Of a stretch of 64,000 nt of DNA, positions 34,888 to 43,637 are shown piece after piece (the first letter of the stretch is position 1; the number at the start of each line of letters is the position of its first letter). A model generated the notes under the pieces. It searched no databases. It was not told the origin of the DNA and saw only the letters and a list, made by a program, of their open reading frames with translations. Where the stretch lies: positions 8,499 to 72,498 of the forward strand of contig JAVBKS010000034.1 of NCBI GenBank assembly GCA_031553935.1, read 5' to 3'. This DNA comes from JAISDD01 sp031553935. GTDB lineage: Bacteria; Bacillota; Syntrophomonadia; Syntrophomonadales; Syntrophomonadaceae. The translations under genes and the position numbers were made by a program.

Positions 34888-35673
34888 TTATCTTCTCAGA
34901 TTAGTAGCGGTTTGCAGCATTTCATCTGAAGACTGAATTACTTTGGAATTTATTTCATAAGCGCGTTGCGCAGTTATTAAGCCAACCATCTCCTCAACTA
35001 CTTGAACATTAGACATTTCCAGATATCCGCTCTCAAGTATCAGGGAATGATCACTCTCAGGATCCCAATCTACCGGTTCCCCAGAATTCTGAGTTGCCAC
35101 ATATAGATTTGCTCCTATTTTATCCAATCCGGCCGGGTTGATGAATTTTGCTAATTCCAGTTGTCCGGCTTCTTGGACCTCATCATTGCCAGGAATTTTG
35201 TAGTTTACGCGACCGTCTTTGGCAATGGAAACATCATAAGCATCTTCGGGCAGTATATCAGCTCCTACCATCAAATATCCGTCAGCATTGACAAGCTGTC
35301 CGGCAGCATCAATCTTTAAGGCTCCGTTACGCGTATATAAGGGGTCATCATATCCAGGAACTTGTATTTTGAAAAAACCCTGACCGGAAATGGCAACATC
35401 AATCATGTTGCCGGTATCTTGCATATTGCCTTGCGAAAAAAGAGTATTGGTTGCAGCTGCCTTTACTCCTAAGCCAATGCTTAAGCCCAAAGGTTCATTC
35501 ACGGTGTCGGTTACGGCTGGGCGCCTAATCTGCTGATAAATTAGATCTTGAAATTCCACCCGCTGTTTTTTGTATCCAGCGGTACTAACATTTGACATAT
35601 TATGGGCAATAGTATCAATGTTCATCTGTTGTCCATACATGCCAGAACTGGCAGTATATAGAGATCTAAGCAT
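34888..35673 (-). CDS. flgG: Flagellar basal-body rod protein FlgG
   Basis: This 261-residue distal rod protein has an N-terminal rod signature (SLYTASSGMYGQQMNIDTIA, HNMSNVSTAGYKKQRVEF), a central flagellin-hook type domain (GQGFFKIQVPGYDD) and the C-terminal coiled region (ESGYLEMSNVQVVEEMVGLI, AQRAYEINSKVIQSSDEML). AGGAGG precedes the ATG. Length and motifs fit FlgG rather than FlgF. Usually a flgF-type gene stands next to it; none is visible here, so this is a small satellite rod operon with flgJ. Confidence 0.93.
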   Translation of the reverse strand: MLRSLYTASSGMYGQQMNIDTIAHNMSNVSTAGYKKQRVEFQDLIYQQIRRPAVTDTVNEPLGLSIGLGVKAAATNTLFSQGNMQDTGNMIDVAISGQGFFKIQVPGYDDPLYTRNGALKIDAAGQLVNADGYLMVGADILPEDAYDVSIAKDGRVNYKIPGNDEVQEAGQLELAKFINPAGLDKIGANLYVATQNSGEPVDWDPESDHSLILESGYLEMSNVQVVEEMVGLITAQRAYEINSKVIQSSDEMLQTATNLRR

Positions 35674-35824
35674 AGATAATCCTCCTGAAAATGCACATGC
35701 GATTATTTAAATTTCAATTCATAGTTTATTATCGTAAAACTTGCAGAAAGGTTTAACCATTTGCAATAATATAGAAGTGATTGACAGGGGTAAACATCCT
35801 TAATCCTAGTATTTATACAGCAGA

Positions 35825-36010
35825 TCAGTTATTCTTATTAGCAGTATTTTGGATTATTTCTTGAAGGATTTCGTTTTGGGCAGTAATTTGCCTATTCATT
35901 TCATTTAATGTCAATTTAATGCTACGGAAAAATAACACTACTCTAAAGATCAAATAGACTATAAGCCCCAATAAGATAAGGTTTAGAATACTCCATATTA
36001 AAACTCTCAT
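35825..36010 (-). CDS. Small single-span membrane protein
   Basis: A 61-residue protein with one transmembrane helix (residues 5-29) followed by a charged, Gln/Asn-rich amphipathic tail (NEMNRQITAQNEILQEIIQN) that may form a coiled coil. A GAGGAG sequence lies about 13 nt upstream of the ATG. No family is recognised. It lies between the decarboxylase and flgG on the same strand and may simply be co-transcribed. Confidence 0.6.
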   Translation of the reverse strand: MRVLIWSILNLILLGLIVYLIFRVVLFFRSIKLTLNEMNRQITAQNEILQEIIQNTANKNN

Positions 36011-36068
36011 TCTATTTCACTACTCCTCTTTATGCCTTCATCTTCCGGAAGAGGTCAGGCAGCTAGCG

Positions 36069-37523
36069 TTAAACGCTTCCCAATACTTGTACAAAGTCCA
36101 AATAGGGATCGGTAGTACCTTGCAGGGCGCAGTTTTCTTTTTTCAATATTTTGATATAGTCTATGATTTCTTGAGTAATTTTCTCCCCCATACAAACTAC
36201 AGGAATTCCAGGTGGATATGCCATAATCATCTCGCCTGCTATTTCGCCGGCGGCTTCATCTAGTTTAATTGATTTTTTGGGGCTGTAAAAGGCGTCCCTT
36301 GGCGATACAATCATATCGGCAAATGCCGGAACAAAGGTATTGCTCTGAAACTCTCTTACTCTACTCTGGGAAGAAATCACTTGCAGAGCCTCAATTAGAG
36401 TCTGGAAATCCTGTTTCTGGTCTCCAATACTGCAAATAGCTAAAATATTATTCAGATCAGATAATTCTATCTGGATTTTATATTCGGTTCTTAAAATACT
36501 TTCCATCTGGTAACCGGTGTAACCAAGCGGACTGACATTTATTCCTAATTTAGTTTCATCCCAATCATAGCAGCCGGGGGTTCCGATTATTTCTTTGCCA
36601 AATGCATATAGTCCAGGAATCTTGTTAATTTCCTCGCGGGCCCAGCGAACCTGTTGTAAGGTTTTTTCCAAGAGTTCTGCCCCTTTGGTTGCCAGCTGCT
36701 TTCTCGCAACATCTAAGGAGCACATAAGTAAATAGGAAGCACTGGAGGTGTAACTAAGATTAAGCACCTGCTTCACTTTATCTGTGGAAATCATGTTGCC
36801 CCGCATCAGTAAAACTGAACTCTGAGTTAAAGAACCCGCCGTCTTGTGAAGGCTCGCTGCACTCATATCGGCTCCAGCTTCCATTGCCGTGAGCGGAAAG
36901 GTATTATGAAATGACATGTGGGCTCCATGAGCCTCATCAACTAAGACTGCCATATTATGCGCATGGGCAATCCTGACAATAGCCTTTAAATCAGAAGTAT
37001 GTCCATAATAAGTAGGATTAAGCAGAAAAACTGCCTTAGCATGCGGATGTTGTTGTATAGCTTTGTAAATGCTTTCTAGGGTAACACCCATCGAGATACC
37101 TAACTCTTGATTGATTTCCGGGTAAACATAGACCGGTAAAGCTCCGCTCAAGATAATACCACCGATTGTTGACTTATGAGCATTGCGCGGAATAATGATC
37201 TCGTTTCCCGGCTCACAAACGCTCATTATCATGGCTTGAACTCCGGCCGTTGTGCCATTAACTAGAAAAAAACCCTCTTCAGCTCCAAATGCATAAGCCA
37301 AAAGTTTCTGGGCTTCTTGGATAACTCCCGCCGGATTATTGATATAATCCAATTCGTTCATACCGTTGACATCTAATTGCAGTACCTTTTCTCCAACATA
37401 GTCGCGAAATTCCGATAAGCCTCGACCCTGTTTGTGTCCAGGTACATGAAATGGTATTACTTTTTCAGCTACATAGTTTTTTACAGCATCAAATAATGGA
37501 GTAAGGCTCTGATTAGTGATCAT
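36069..37523 (-). CDS. Orn/Lys/Arg decarboxylase-family PLP enzyme
   Basis: This 484-residue PLP-dependent fold-type I enzyme has the family signatures: PFHVPGHKQGRG at the N-terminus, LVNGTTAGVQAMI, VDEAHGAHMSFH, and the PLP-binding lysine in SLHKTAGSLTQSSVLL. The length matches the short Firmicutes class (SpeA/YaaO type) rather than the ~750-residue E. coli forms. It decarboxylates arginine, lysine or ornithine to the polyamine precursor; which one is not evident. In many Firmicutes such a gene lies upstream of tmk and DNA polymerase delta' genes; here it lies after mobB. Confidence 0.9.
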   Translation of the reverse strand: MITNQSLTPLFDAVKNYVAEKVIPFHVPGHKQGRGLSEFRDYVGEKVLQLDVNGMNELDYINNPAGVIQEAQKLLAYAFGAEEGFFLVNGTTAGVQAMIMSVCEPGNEIIIPRNAHKSTIGGIILSGALPVYVYPEINQELGISMGVTLESIYKAIQQHPHAKAVFLLNPTYYGHTSDLKAIVRIAHAHNMAVLVDEAHGAHMSFHNTFPLTAMEAGADMSAASLHKTAGSLTQSSVLLMRGNMISTDKVKQVLNLSYTSSASYLLMCSLDVARKQLATKGAELLEKTLQQVRWAREEINKIPGLYAFGKEIIGTPGCYDWDETKLGINVSPLGYTGYQMESILRTEYKIQIELSDLNNILAICSIGDQKQDFQTLIEALQVISSQSRVREFQSNTFVPAFADMIVSPRDAFYSPKKSIKLDEAAGEIAGEMIMAYPPGIPVVCMGEKITQEIIDYIKILKKENCALQGTTDPYLDFVQVLGSV

Positions 37524-37609
37524 GCGCGGCTAAGTGCTCCTTATAAAAATTAATTATTTACATCCACCCATACTATTATATCTTAGCTCAGCTTATTGAC
37601 AAGCGAAAA

Positions 37610-38110
37610 TCATTGGGAACTGTCAAAAAAGCGCAGGATAAATGCTGTTATCTCTTCAGGATTTTGAAAAGAAAAAATGGGCTTATCACTTGTCAGGGGA
37701 AAATCAGATACTATGGCGATGACATTGTGAATATTTAGGGGTGTGCTGCCGACTTCAGCGCGCATAACTTCAATTTTAGGATAGTCTTCTTGTTTGAATC
37801 CTTCAGTGATTATTATATCTATTTCAGCTGGAATCATCTCTATGATCTGAGCTAAACGGCTAGCGCTTTCAGTTCGTTGGTAAGTCAGCAAGACTCCAGG
37901 GTTAGTTGCATAAACTGCATCTGCCCCAGCTGAAAAAAGAATTTCGGAATCATACTCTGAATTTAAAGTCAGACTAGTCACCGCGTTTTTTATTACTGAA
38001 ACCTTTAAATTCTTGGCTTTAAGGCTTTGCAGCAGCCCTTTAATTAAAGTGGTTTTGCCGGAATCATGTTTTCCAACAATTGAAATAATTTTTCTTGGCT
38101 TTGATGTCAC
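37610..38110 (-). CDS. mobB: Molybdopterin-guanine dinucleotide biosynthesis protein MobB
   Basis: This 166-residue P-loop GTP-binding protein has the Walker A SIVGKHDSGKTTLIKGLL, the family DSEILFSAGADAVYATN segment and IDIIITEGFKQEDYPKIEV (Walker B/ETEG-type). MobB assists insertion of guanylated Mo cofactor into Mo/W enzymes. The start is a GTG (38110). It is the only cofactor-synthesis gene visible, lying between the nucleoside deaminase and the decarboxylase. The organism therefore probably makes Mo/W bis-MGD enzymes elsewhere. Confidence 0.88.
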   Translation of the reverse strand: MTSKPRKIISIVGKHDSGKTTLIKGLLQSLKAKNLKVSVIKNAVTSLTLNSEYDSEILFSAGADAVYATNPGVLLTYQRTESASRLAQIIEMIPAEIDIIITEGFKQEDYPKIEVMRAEVGSTPLNIHNVIAIVSDFPLTSDKPIFSFQNPEEITAFILRFFDSSQ

Positions 38111-38134
38111 TATTTTCCCAACTTTTGCATGTAT

Positions 38135-39430
38135 TTATTCCCCAGCAGTTAGTCTTTTTGCTGCTAGTTTCGCGTTTCTTAAAACTTCGTCTTCATCAAA
38201 TGATTTAATAATTCGGGCTTCCATTAACACTTCGCCATTTACTATAACCGTCTCAACATCAGCTGCTTGAGCTGAGTATACAATATTGGCGACCACATCA
38301 TGACAGGGCACCATATGTGGTTTACTGATATCCATAATAATCATATCGGCTTGCTTGCCTGGAGCTAAACTGCCGATAAGTTCTTCTTGCCCTAAAGCTC
38401 GGGCGCCGTTAATAGTTGCCATTTCCAGCACCTGATAAGCAGGCAAAGCTGTAGGATCCAGGTTTGCTACTTTCTGCAAAAATGCAGCCGTGCGCATTTC
38501 CTGCAGTAAATCCAAATTGTTATTGCTGGAAGCGCCATCTGTACCAAGACTGACAGTCAGCCCACACTCTAGCATCTCTTTGACACTAGCGATTCCGCTC
38601 CCTAGTTTCATGTTGCTTTCCGGGTTATGCGCTATTTTTACATTATGTTTTCTCAGTATTTCGAAATCTCGCGCGTTTAGGTGCACGCAGTGCGCAGCTA
38701 AAACATGACAGCCAAATAATCCGGTCTCTTCAGCTAAAGCTATCGGCGACTTGCCGAATTGTTCACTGATCGAATCATACTCATGCTTGGTCTCGGCTAA
38801 GTGGATGTGAATGCCGACATTCATTTCCTTAGCCAAGTCAGCAACTCTGCTGAGGTAGTCAGGAGAACAAGTATAAGGAGCGTGAGGACCAAACCATACC
38901 GTAATTCGGCCTTCTGCCTGGTGGTTCCATTTCTTGATAAGCTCAACATTTTCCTGCAGCGACTGCTCGCCATTAGGACCATTCCCGATTAGGCCCCGGG
39001 ATAATACTCCCCTTACTCCGCTATTTTGCACTGCCAAGGCCACTTCTTCCATGAAAAAGTACATATCAGCAAAGCTTGTGGTTCCAGACCTTATCATTTC
39101 CGCAATGGCAAGCATAGTACCCCAATAGACATCAGCAGCTGTTAGTTTATCTTCTAATGGCCATATTTTATTCTCGAGCCATTCCATAAGTGGCAGGTCA
39201 TCAGCATATCCTCTAAACAAGGTCATGGCTAAATGGGTATGGGTATTAATTAATCCTGGTAACAAGACTTTGTTGCACCCTTCGATTACCTTATCAAAAT
39301 GGATAGTTGGCGGTTTACCTTCGCTGATTTCCAGGATTTTATTATTCTCTATAATAAGATAACCTAAATCAATTATCTCATCGGGAGCAGTCATTGGAAC
39401 TATTGAAATATTCTCAATTAATATCCTCAT
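38135..39430 (-). CDS. mtaD: 5'-deoxyadenosine / methylthioadenosine / SAH deaminase
   Basis: This 431-residue amidohydrolase (MtaD/SsnA-like) converts S-adenosylhomocysteine, 5'-methylthioadenosine or 5'-deoxyadenosine to the inosine derivative. Metal ligands are visible: HxH in NTHTHLAMTLFRGYADDLP, His in HIHLAETKHEY, HCVHL, and the catalytic Asp in LGTDGASSNNNLDL. The downstream PGKQADMIIMD is typical of the family. It is the fourth gene of a cluster with a nucleoside phosphorylase, MtnA and a class II aldolase, so its substrate is probably a 5'-modified nucleoside. Melamine/chlorohydrolase homologues are the alternative, less fitting, reading. Confidence 0.88.
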   Translation of the reverse strand: MRILIENISIVPMTAPDEIIDLGYLIIENNKILEISEGKPPTIHFDKVIEGCNKVLLPGLINTHTHLAMTLFRGYADDLPLMEWLENKIWPLEDKLTAADVYWGTMLAIAEMIRSGTTSFADMYFFMEEVALAVQNSGVRGVLSRGLIGNGPNGEQSLQENVELIKKWNHQAEGRITVWFGPHAPYTCSPDYLSRVADLAKEMNVGIHIHLAETKHEYDSISEQFGKSPIALAEETGLFGCHVLAAHCVHLNARDFEILRKHNVKIAHNPESNMKLGSGIASVKEMLECGLTVSLGTDGASSNNNLDLLQEMRTAAFLQKVANLDPTALPAYQVLEMATINGARALGQEELIGSLAPGKQADMIIMDISKPHMVPCHDVVANIVYSAQAADVETVIVNGEVLMEARIIKSFDEDEVLRNAKLAAKRLTAGE

Positions 39431-39444
39431 TGCTTGGAATCCTC

Positions 39445-40095
39445 TTATTTTCTCTGGCCATAACTCTTCGCCCGATCATGAAGACTTATAATATCCACTG
39501 GGCTTATGGAATGTGGTTGACCAATTTGTTTTGCCAGCAGCGCAACCATTGCGGTTTTTTCAACAACATGAACAACTGCAAGTGCTCTTCCTGCCGATTG
39601 GGCCACGCATACTAAACCATGATTAGCGAGTAAAACTGCAGCCCCATCTGTTCCTAATTTGTCTAGCACTTGGTTTGCAAGGTTAGAGCTGCCACATTCT
39701 TGATAATCGGTTACTTGGATTTCATGTCCAACCACTTGGGCGGTCTCCTCCAAGATCACCGGGATATTAGTGCGGGCAACCGCAAATGCTGAAGCATAGA
39801 TCGAATGCGCATGCACGATTCCGCCAACATCTGGACGATGCTTGTAAATCTCTAAATGCATTGGCGTTTCTATGGAAGGTTTATACTTTCCAACCTGCAG
39901 ATTGCCTTCAAAATCAACAACTGCCAAATCCTCAGGCAATAGGTTTTCATAAAACATTCCACTGGGAGTTATGACAATTTTTTCTTCACCTTTGCAGCGA
40001 GCACTGATATTGCCCCATGTTCCCATTACTAAACCATCTTTTGACATTCTTTTAGCTGCTTTTAAAACAGAATCTCGTTCTTGTATATATTGCAT
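39445..40095 (-). CDS. Class II aldolase (putative 5-deoxyribulose / 5-methylthioribulose-1-P aldolase)
   Basis: This 216-residue fuculose-aldolase-family protein has the first metal pair in IVHAHSIYASAFAVART, the catalytic region MGTWGNISARCK with TPSGM, and the C-terminal His in LLANHGLVCVAQS. It differs from MtnB dehydratases mainly by context: the genes next to it encode MtnA and the phosphorylase but no downstream methionine-salvage enzymes (mtnW/X/D). That is the layout of the dihydroxyacetone-phosphate shunt, in which the aldolase splits 5-deoxy- or 5-methylthio-ribulose-1-phosphate into dihydroxyacetone phosphate and an aldehyde. It is 14 bp from the deaminase and 18 bp from mtnA. Confidence 0.8.
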   Translation of the reverse strand: MQYIQERDSVLKAAKRMSKDGLVMGTWGNISARCKGEEKIVITPSGMFYENLLPEDLAVVDFEGNLQVGKYKPSIETPMHLEIYKHRPDVGGIVHAHSIYASAFAVARTNIPVILEETAQVVGHEIQVTDYQECGSSNLANQVLDKLGTDGAAVLLANHGLVCVAQSAGRALAVVHVVEKTAMVALLAKQIGQPHSISPVDIISLHDRAKSYGQRK

Positions 40096-40113
40096 TTATT
40101 CACATCCCTTACC

Positions 40114-41133
40114 TTATTTCGCGAAAAAATCAAAAGGAGGTCCAAACACTCCAATTTCGGTAATTATCCCGGCGATAAGATTACTCGGTGTTATATCAAA
40201 TGCCGGATTAAATACCTTAACCTCCGGTATACTAATACATTTATCACTTAAATATTTTATTTCGTCTGCATTTCTTTCTTCGATCGGTATTTTGTCGCCA
40301 TTATCAATACTTCTATCCAATGTCGAAGTTGGTGCTGCTATATAAAAAGGAATCTGGTGGTAACTAGCCAAAACTGCCAATGTGTACGTCCCGATTTTGT
40401 TAGCTGTATCGCCGTTTGCAGCTATTCGGTCGGCACCAACTATCACTGCATCAACTTTTTTTTGAGCCATTATATATCCAGCCATACTATCAGTAATAAG
40501 GGTCACCGGAATACTATCCCGAATGAGTTCCCAAACCGTTAGACGAGCACCTTGAAGCACCGGACGGGTCTCACACGCCCAAACCATTTTAATCTTTCCC
40601 TGGCTAAAAGCACTTCTTACCACCCCAAGAGCAGTCCCATAACCTCCAGTTGCTAAAGCTCCAGCATTGCAGATAGTCAATATCTGACTGGCATTAGCAA
40701 GTAGTTCGGCTCCATACTGACCAATAGTGCGATTTGTATTAATGTCCTCATTAAGTATCATTAATGCTTCTTGAATTAATAGGTCTCCAATTTCAGCAGC
40801 CGGTCTGGGCATACTGTCTATGAATACGGTTTCCATTCGGCTAAGAGCCCAAAAGAGATTGACAGCAGTTGGTCGAGTTGAAGCTAACTGCTGCTTTTTT
40901 TGGGAAAAGAACTCCGGCAACTCAGCCATGTCGCCTGAATAATTAAGTGTTGCCAGAGCCAGCCCGAAAGCTGCTGCAATACCTATCAGCGGAGCTCCCC
41001 TAACCTTTAGAGTTCTTATTGCTTCTGCTACTTCTTCGGCTGAATCATAGTACTCGTATTCAACCTCATTAGGGAGTCTACTCTGGTTTAACACCTTAAT
41101 CCGCCGGTCTACATATGATAACGCCGATATCAT
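40114..41133 (-). CDS. mtnA: 5-methylthioribose-1-phosphate isomerase MtnA (5-deoxyribose-1-P isomerase)
   Basis: This 339-residue protein isomerises methylthioribose-1-phosphate (and 5-deoxyribose-1-phosphate) to the ribulose-1-phosphate. It carries the family's catalytic Cys in TICNAGALATGGYGTALGVV and the catalytic Asp in VIVGADRIAANGDTANKIGT, as well as RGAPLIGIAAAFGLALA near the N-terminus. The gene overlaps the upstream phosphorylase by four bases (ATGA), indicating translational coupling. Related eIF2B-like proteins lack this cysteine pattern. Confidence 0.93.
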   Translation of the reverse strand: MISALSYVDRRIKVLNQSRLPNEVEYEYYDSAEEVAEAIRTLKVRGAPLIGIAAAFGLALATLNYSGDMAELPEFFSQKKQQLASTRPTAVNLFWALSRMETVFIDSMPRPAAEIGDLLIQEALMILNEDINTNRTIGQYGAELLANASQILTICNAGALATGGYGTALGVVRSAFSQGKIKMVWACETRPVLQGARLTVWELIRDSIPVTLITDSMAGYIMAQKKVDAVIVGADRIAANGDTANKIGTYTLAVLASYHQIPFYIAAPTSTLDRSIDNGDKIPIEERNADEIKYLSDKCISIPEVKVFNPAFDITPSNLIAGIITEIGVFGPPFDFFAK

Positions 41134-41921
41134 TTCATTATTCCGGGATCACTCAGTATTTTCTGACAATCACAGTTCTTACTTTTCTCGATATGTTTTA
41201 CCGTTTCCATTAATAGTAATCTCAGATCATCCATACTGGTCCGCATTACTTCCAATACTTCTCCATGGGTCAAAATACCTGGAGATATGCCGGCCGCAAA
41301 ATTGGTTACTATAGATATATTGGCATAGCACATTCCTAATTCTCGTGCTAAAGTAACCTCGGGAACACTAGTCATACCTATCAATTGCCCGCCAAAATTC
41401 TTAAACATCTGGATTTCAGCAGCGGTTTCAAATCGGGGACCCTCAGTGCAGACATATACTCCACCGTTAATAACATCAAAATCCTTTTCTTGTCCCGCCT
41501 TCATAATTGCTGACCGTAAGTCAGGACAATAGGGAACGGTCATATCACAGTGGATAACTCCATGTTCGCCGCCATCATAGAATGTGAGCGCCCGTGATTT
41601 AGTAAAATCAATAAATTGATCTGCTAATACAATTTGTCCGGGCTTGAATTCGAAATATAGTGATCCAACGGCAGCGGTTGCCAATATATTTTCAACCCCC
41701 AACCTTTTTAAGGCTAGAATATTGGCACGATAGTTTACTAAATGCGGAGGTGTACTATGTTTTATTCCATGACGAGGAATAAAAACTATTTCATGTTCGT
41801 TATAATATCCGGTAATAATTGTTACTTGTCCATAGGGTGTATCTTGCACCTTGGTTTTGGCATGGTCCAAAATTTCCGGTTTATATATACCTGTACCACC
41901 TATGATTGCTGTTTTTATCAA
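41130..41921 (-). CDS. mtnP: 5'-methylthioinosine/methylthioadenosine phosphorylase
   Basis: This 263-residue member of the MTAP/PNP family cleaves the glycosidic bond of 5'-methylthio- or 5'-deoxy-nucleosides with phosphate. The signatures are AIIGGTGIYKPE, FIPRHGIKHSTPPHLVNYRANI, GGVYVCTEGPRFETAAEI, and IGMTSVPEVTLARELGMCYA. In the purine-recognition loop the sequence is SIVTNFAAGISPG: Asn207 stands where adenine-specific MTAPs have Asp (TDYD), which is typical of enzymes acting on 6-oxopurines. Together with the deaminase two genes downstream this suggests methylthioinosine or deoxyinosine as substrate. The specificity is inference. Confidence 0.88.
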   Translation of the reverse strand: MIKTAIIGGTGIYKPEILDHAKTKVQDTPYGQVTIITGYYNEHEIVFIPRHGIKHSTPPHLVNYRANILALKRLGVENILATAAVGSLYFEFKPGQIVLADQFIDFTKSRALTFYDGGEHGVIHCDMTVPYCPDLRSAIMKAGQEKDFDVINGGVYVCTEGPRFETAAEIQMFKNFGGQLIGMTSVPEVTLARELGMCYANISIVTNFAAGISPGILTHGEVLEVMRTSMDDLRLLLMETVKHIEKSKNCDCQKILSDPGIMK

Positions 41922-41960
41922 ACTTATACCTCCTTACCGCTCTTTTGGGGTTATGCGAGT

Positions 41961-42260
41961 TTATTCAGAATACACCGTAATTGAACCATCTTCTTGCTCA
42001 ACCACTCGATTGCCCTCTTCAAGTATATAAACTTTTTTGTTCTTTTTATCTATGGCAATGTCGCGATTAATAATTGTTGAAACTTCTTCTTTGGTTGCCA
42101 GTGTGTTAATCTGCACTCCATTATCGTATAACTGCAGAGTCAGCTCCCCATTTTCTTTTTTAATCGTTTGATGTTGATGCTTAATATATGGTTTCATGAA
42201 AACATACTCATAGCCGCCCTCTACAAACATCATTTCATTTCCATTAAGAAATATTTTCAT
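41961..42260 (-). CDS. Small protein of unknown function between pyrE and mtnP
   Basis: This 99-residue cytoplasmic protein is beta-rich and highly charged (YIKHQHQTIKKENGELTLQL, DIAIDKKNKKVYILEEGN). No signal peptide, membrane segment or known domain is seen. It stands 32 bp after pyrE and about 40 bp before the phosphorylase, so it bridges the pyrimidine and nucleoside-salvage blocks in one probable transcript. Confidence 0.65.
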   Translation of the reverse strand: MKIFLNGNEMMFVEGGYEYVFMKPYIKHQHQTIKKENGELTLQLYDNGVQINTLATKEEVSTIINRDIAIDKKNKKVYILEEGNRVVEQEDGSITVYSE

Positions 42261-42292
42261 AAGTGTAGTTTTCCTTGTTAATCTACTTGAAC

Positions 42293-42871
42293 TTACTTGC
42301 CGCGGCTTCCCGGCTTTATTGGCGCCCCTTGCCCCGCTTCACAAAATGGACAATGCTCCGGTTCCCAAGACTCTATATCCATTGTAAGTACGGAAACAAA
42401 TTTAGTTCCAAAATCAGCTTTTCCTGCGCTTCTATCTACTAATACGGCAACCCCAACTACAATTCCGCCGTAATCTTTGACTACATCAATCACTTCTTTT
42501 ACTGAACCACCGGTGGTAACAACATCCTCAACTACCAGAACGCGCTGCCCCGGCTTTATGGTAAATCCTCTGCGCAAACTCATTTTGGAGTCTTCACGCT
42601 CTGTAAACATTGAAGGAACCTTTAACTGGCGGGCAACTTCATAAGCAACAATAATGCCTCCCATTGCAGGGCCAATAACCAGTTCAACATTATCAGAAGA
42701 AAAATGCTCCTTAATATGATGAGCTAGTTTTTCTGTCGCCTCAGGGTATTGCAATACTTGGGCACACTGCATATAACGGTTACTATGCCGCCCTGAGGTT
42801 AACAGGAAATGACCTTCTAACAAAGCTCCGGCATCACTGAAAATTTTTACGGTTTCGTTTTTTTCTAACAC
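42293..42871 (-). CDS. pyrE: Orotate phosphoribosyltransferase
   Basis: This 192-residue PyrE converts orotate and PRPP to OMP. The PRPP loop is VLVVEDVVTTGGSVKEVIDV, with the orotate-contact start GALLEGHFLLTSGRHSNRYM. The C-terminal CPFCEAGQGAPIKPGSRGK tail, with its CxxC pair, is typical of the Clostridia/archaeal PyrE branch rather than of E. coli. It is the last pyr gene of the operon, with its start three bases after the pyrF stop. Confidence 0.96.
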   Translation of the reverse strand: MLEKNETVKIFSDAGALLEGHFLLTSGRHSNRYMQCAQVLQYPEATEKLAHHIKEHFSSDNVELVIGPAMGGIIVAYEVARQLKVPSMFTEREDSKMSLRRGFTIKPGQRVLVVEDVVTTGGSVKEVIDVVKDYGGIVVGVAVLVDRSAGKADFGTKFVSVLTMDIESWEPEHCPFCEAGQGAPIKPGSRGK

Positions 42872-42874
42872 TAG

Positions 42875-43594
42875 CTAAGCCTCCAATTCTTCAATGATTC
42901 TTTTGGTAGCCTCTAAAGGATCCTCAGCCTTGATAATCGGCCTGCCGATGACCATGTAATCAGCTCCTAAATCTAGGGCTTGCCTTGGCGTAGTGATGCG
43001 CTTCTGATCACCGGTTTCTGACCAGGCTGGTCTAATTCCTGGGGTAACAATTTTAAAGTCAGGTCCGCAGGCGTCCCTAATTATCTTTATTTCTTGCGGA
43101 GAACAGACTACTCCATCTATTCCAGCATGTTGTGCTTTTCTTGCCCAGGATAGTACCACATCCTTAAGTTCCATGCCTCTTATTAACATATCTTCTTCCA
43201 ATTGTTTTTGGCTTATACTTGTCAATACGGTAACCGCCAGTACTTTGGGAGCATTAACCCCAAGTCTGCTGCTTTCATCTTTAACTGCTTGCGCTACCTC
43301 ATTCATCATTTCTTCACCACCAGCAGCGTGAACATTAAAAAACATACAATTTAATCTTGTCATTACTCTGCCGGCTGCAGCCACAGTATTAGGAATATCA
43401 TGAAACTTAAGATCTACAAACACTCGCCCGTTTAAATCATTGATCTGCTGCACTATTTGGGGACCAGCAATATTAAAGAGCTGCATTCCGACTTTAAATG
43501 AGCCAATACTGCCAGCCAGTTTTTCCACCATTTGCAGGGCCTCCTGCGGCGAATCCATATCTAAGGCCAAGATTATTCTGTCTTTAGCATTCAT
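42875..43594 (-). CDS. pyrF: Orotidine-5'-phosphate decarboxylase
   Basis: The start used is the ATG at 43594, preceded by GGAG, giving 239 residues, the usual family length; an in-frame upstream start would add thirteen residues without a ribosome-binding site. The protein decarboxylates OMP to UMP. The substrate-binding LALDMDSPQEAL and the catalytic DxKxxDI motif (FVDLKFHDIPNTVA) are intact, with TPGIRPAWSETGDQKR near the C-terminus. It lies between pyrD and pyrE. Confidence 0.96.
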   Translation of the reverse strand: MNAKDRIILALDMDSPQEALQMVEKLAGSIGSFKVGMQLFNIAGPQIVQQINDLNGRVFVDLKFHDIPNTVAAAGRVMTRLNCMFFNVHAAGGEEMMNEVAQAVKDESSRLGVNAPKVLAVTVLTSISQKQLEEDMLIRGMELKDVVLSWARKAQHAGIDGVVCSPQEIKIIRDACGPDFKIVTPGIRPAWSETGDQKRITTPRQALDLGADYMVIGRPIIKAEDPLEATKRIIEELEA

Positions 43595-43637
43595 AGCATT
43601 CTCCATTTCATTGGAACAAAACTCGGTCAACAAATAA

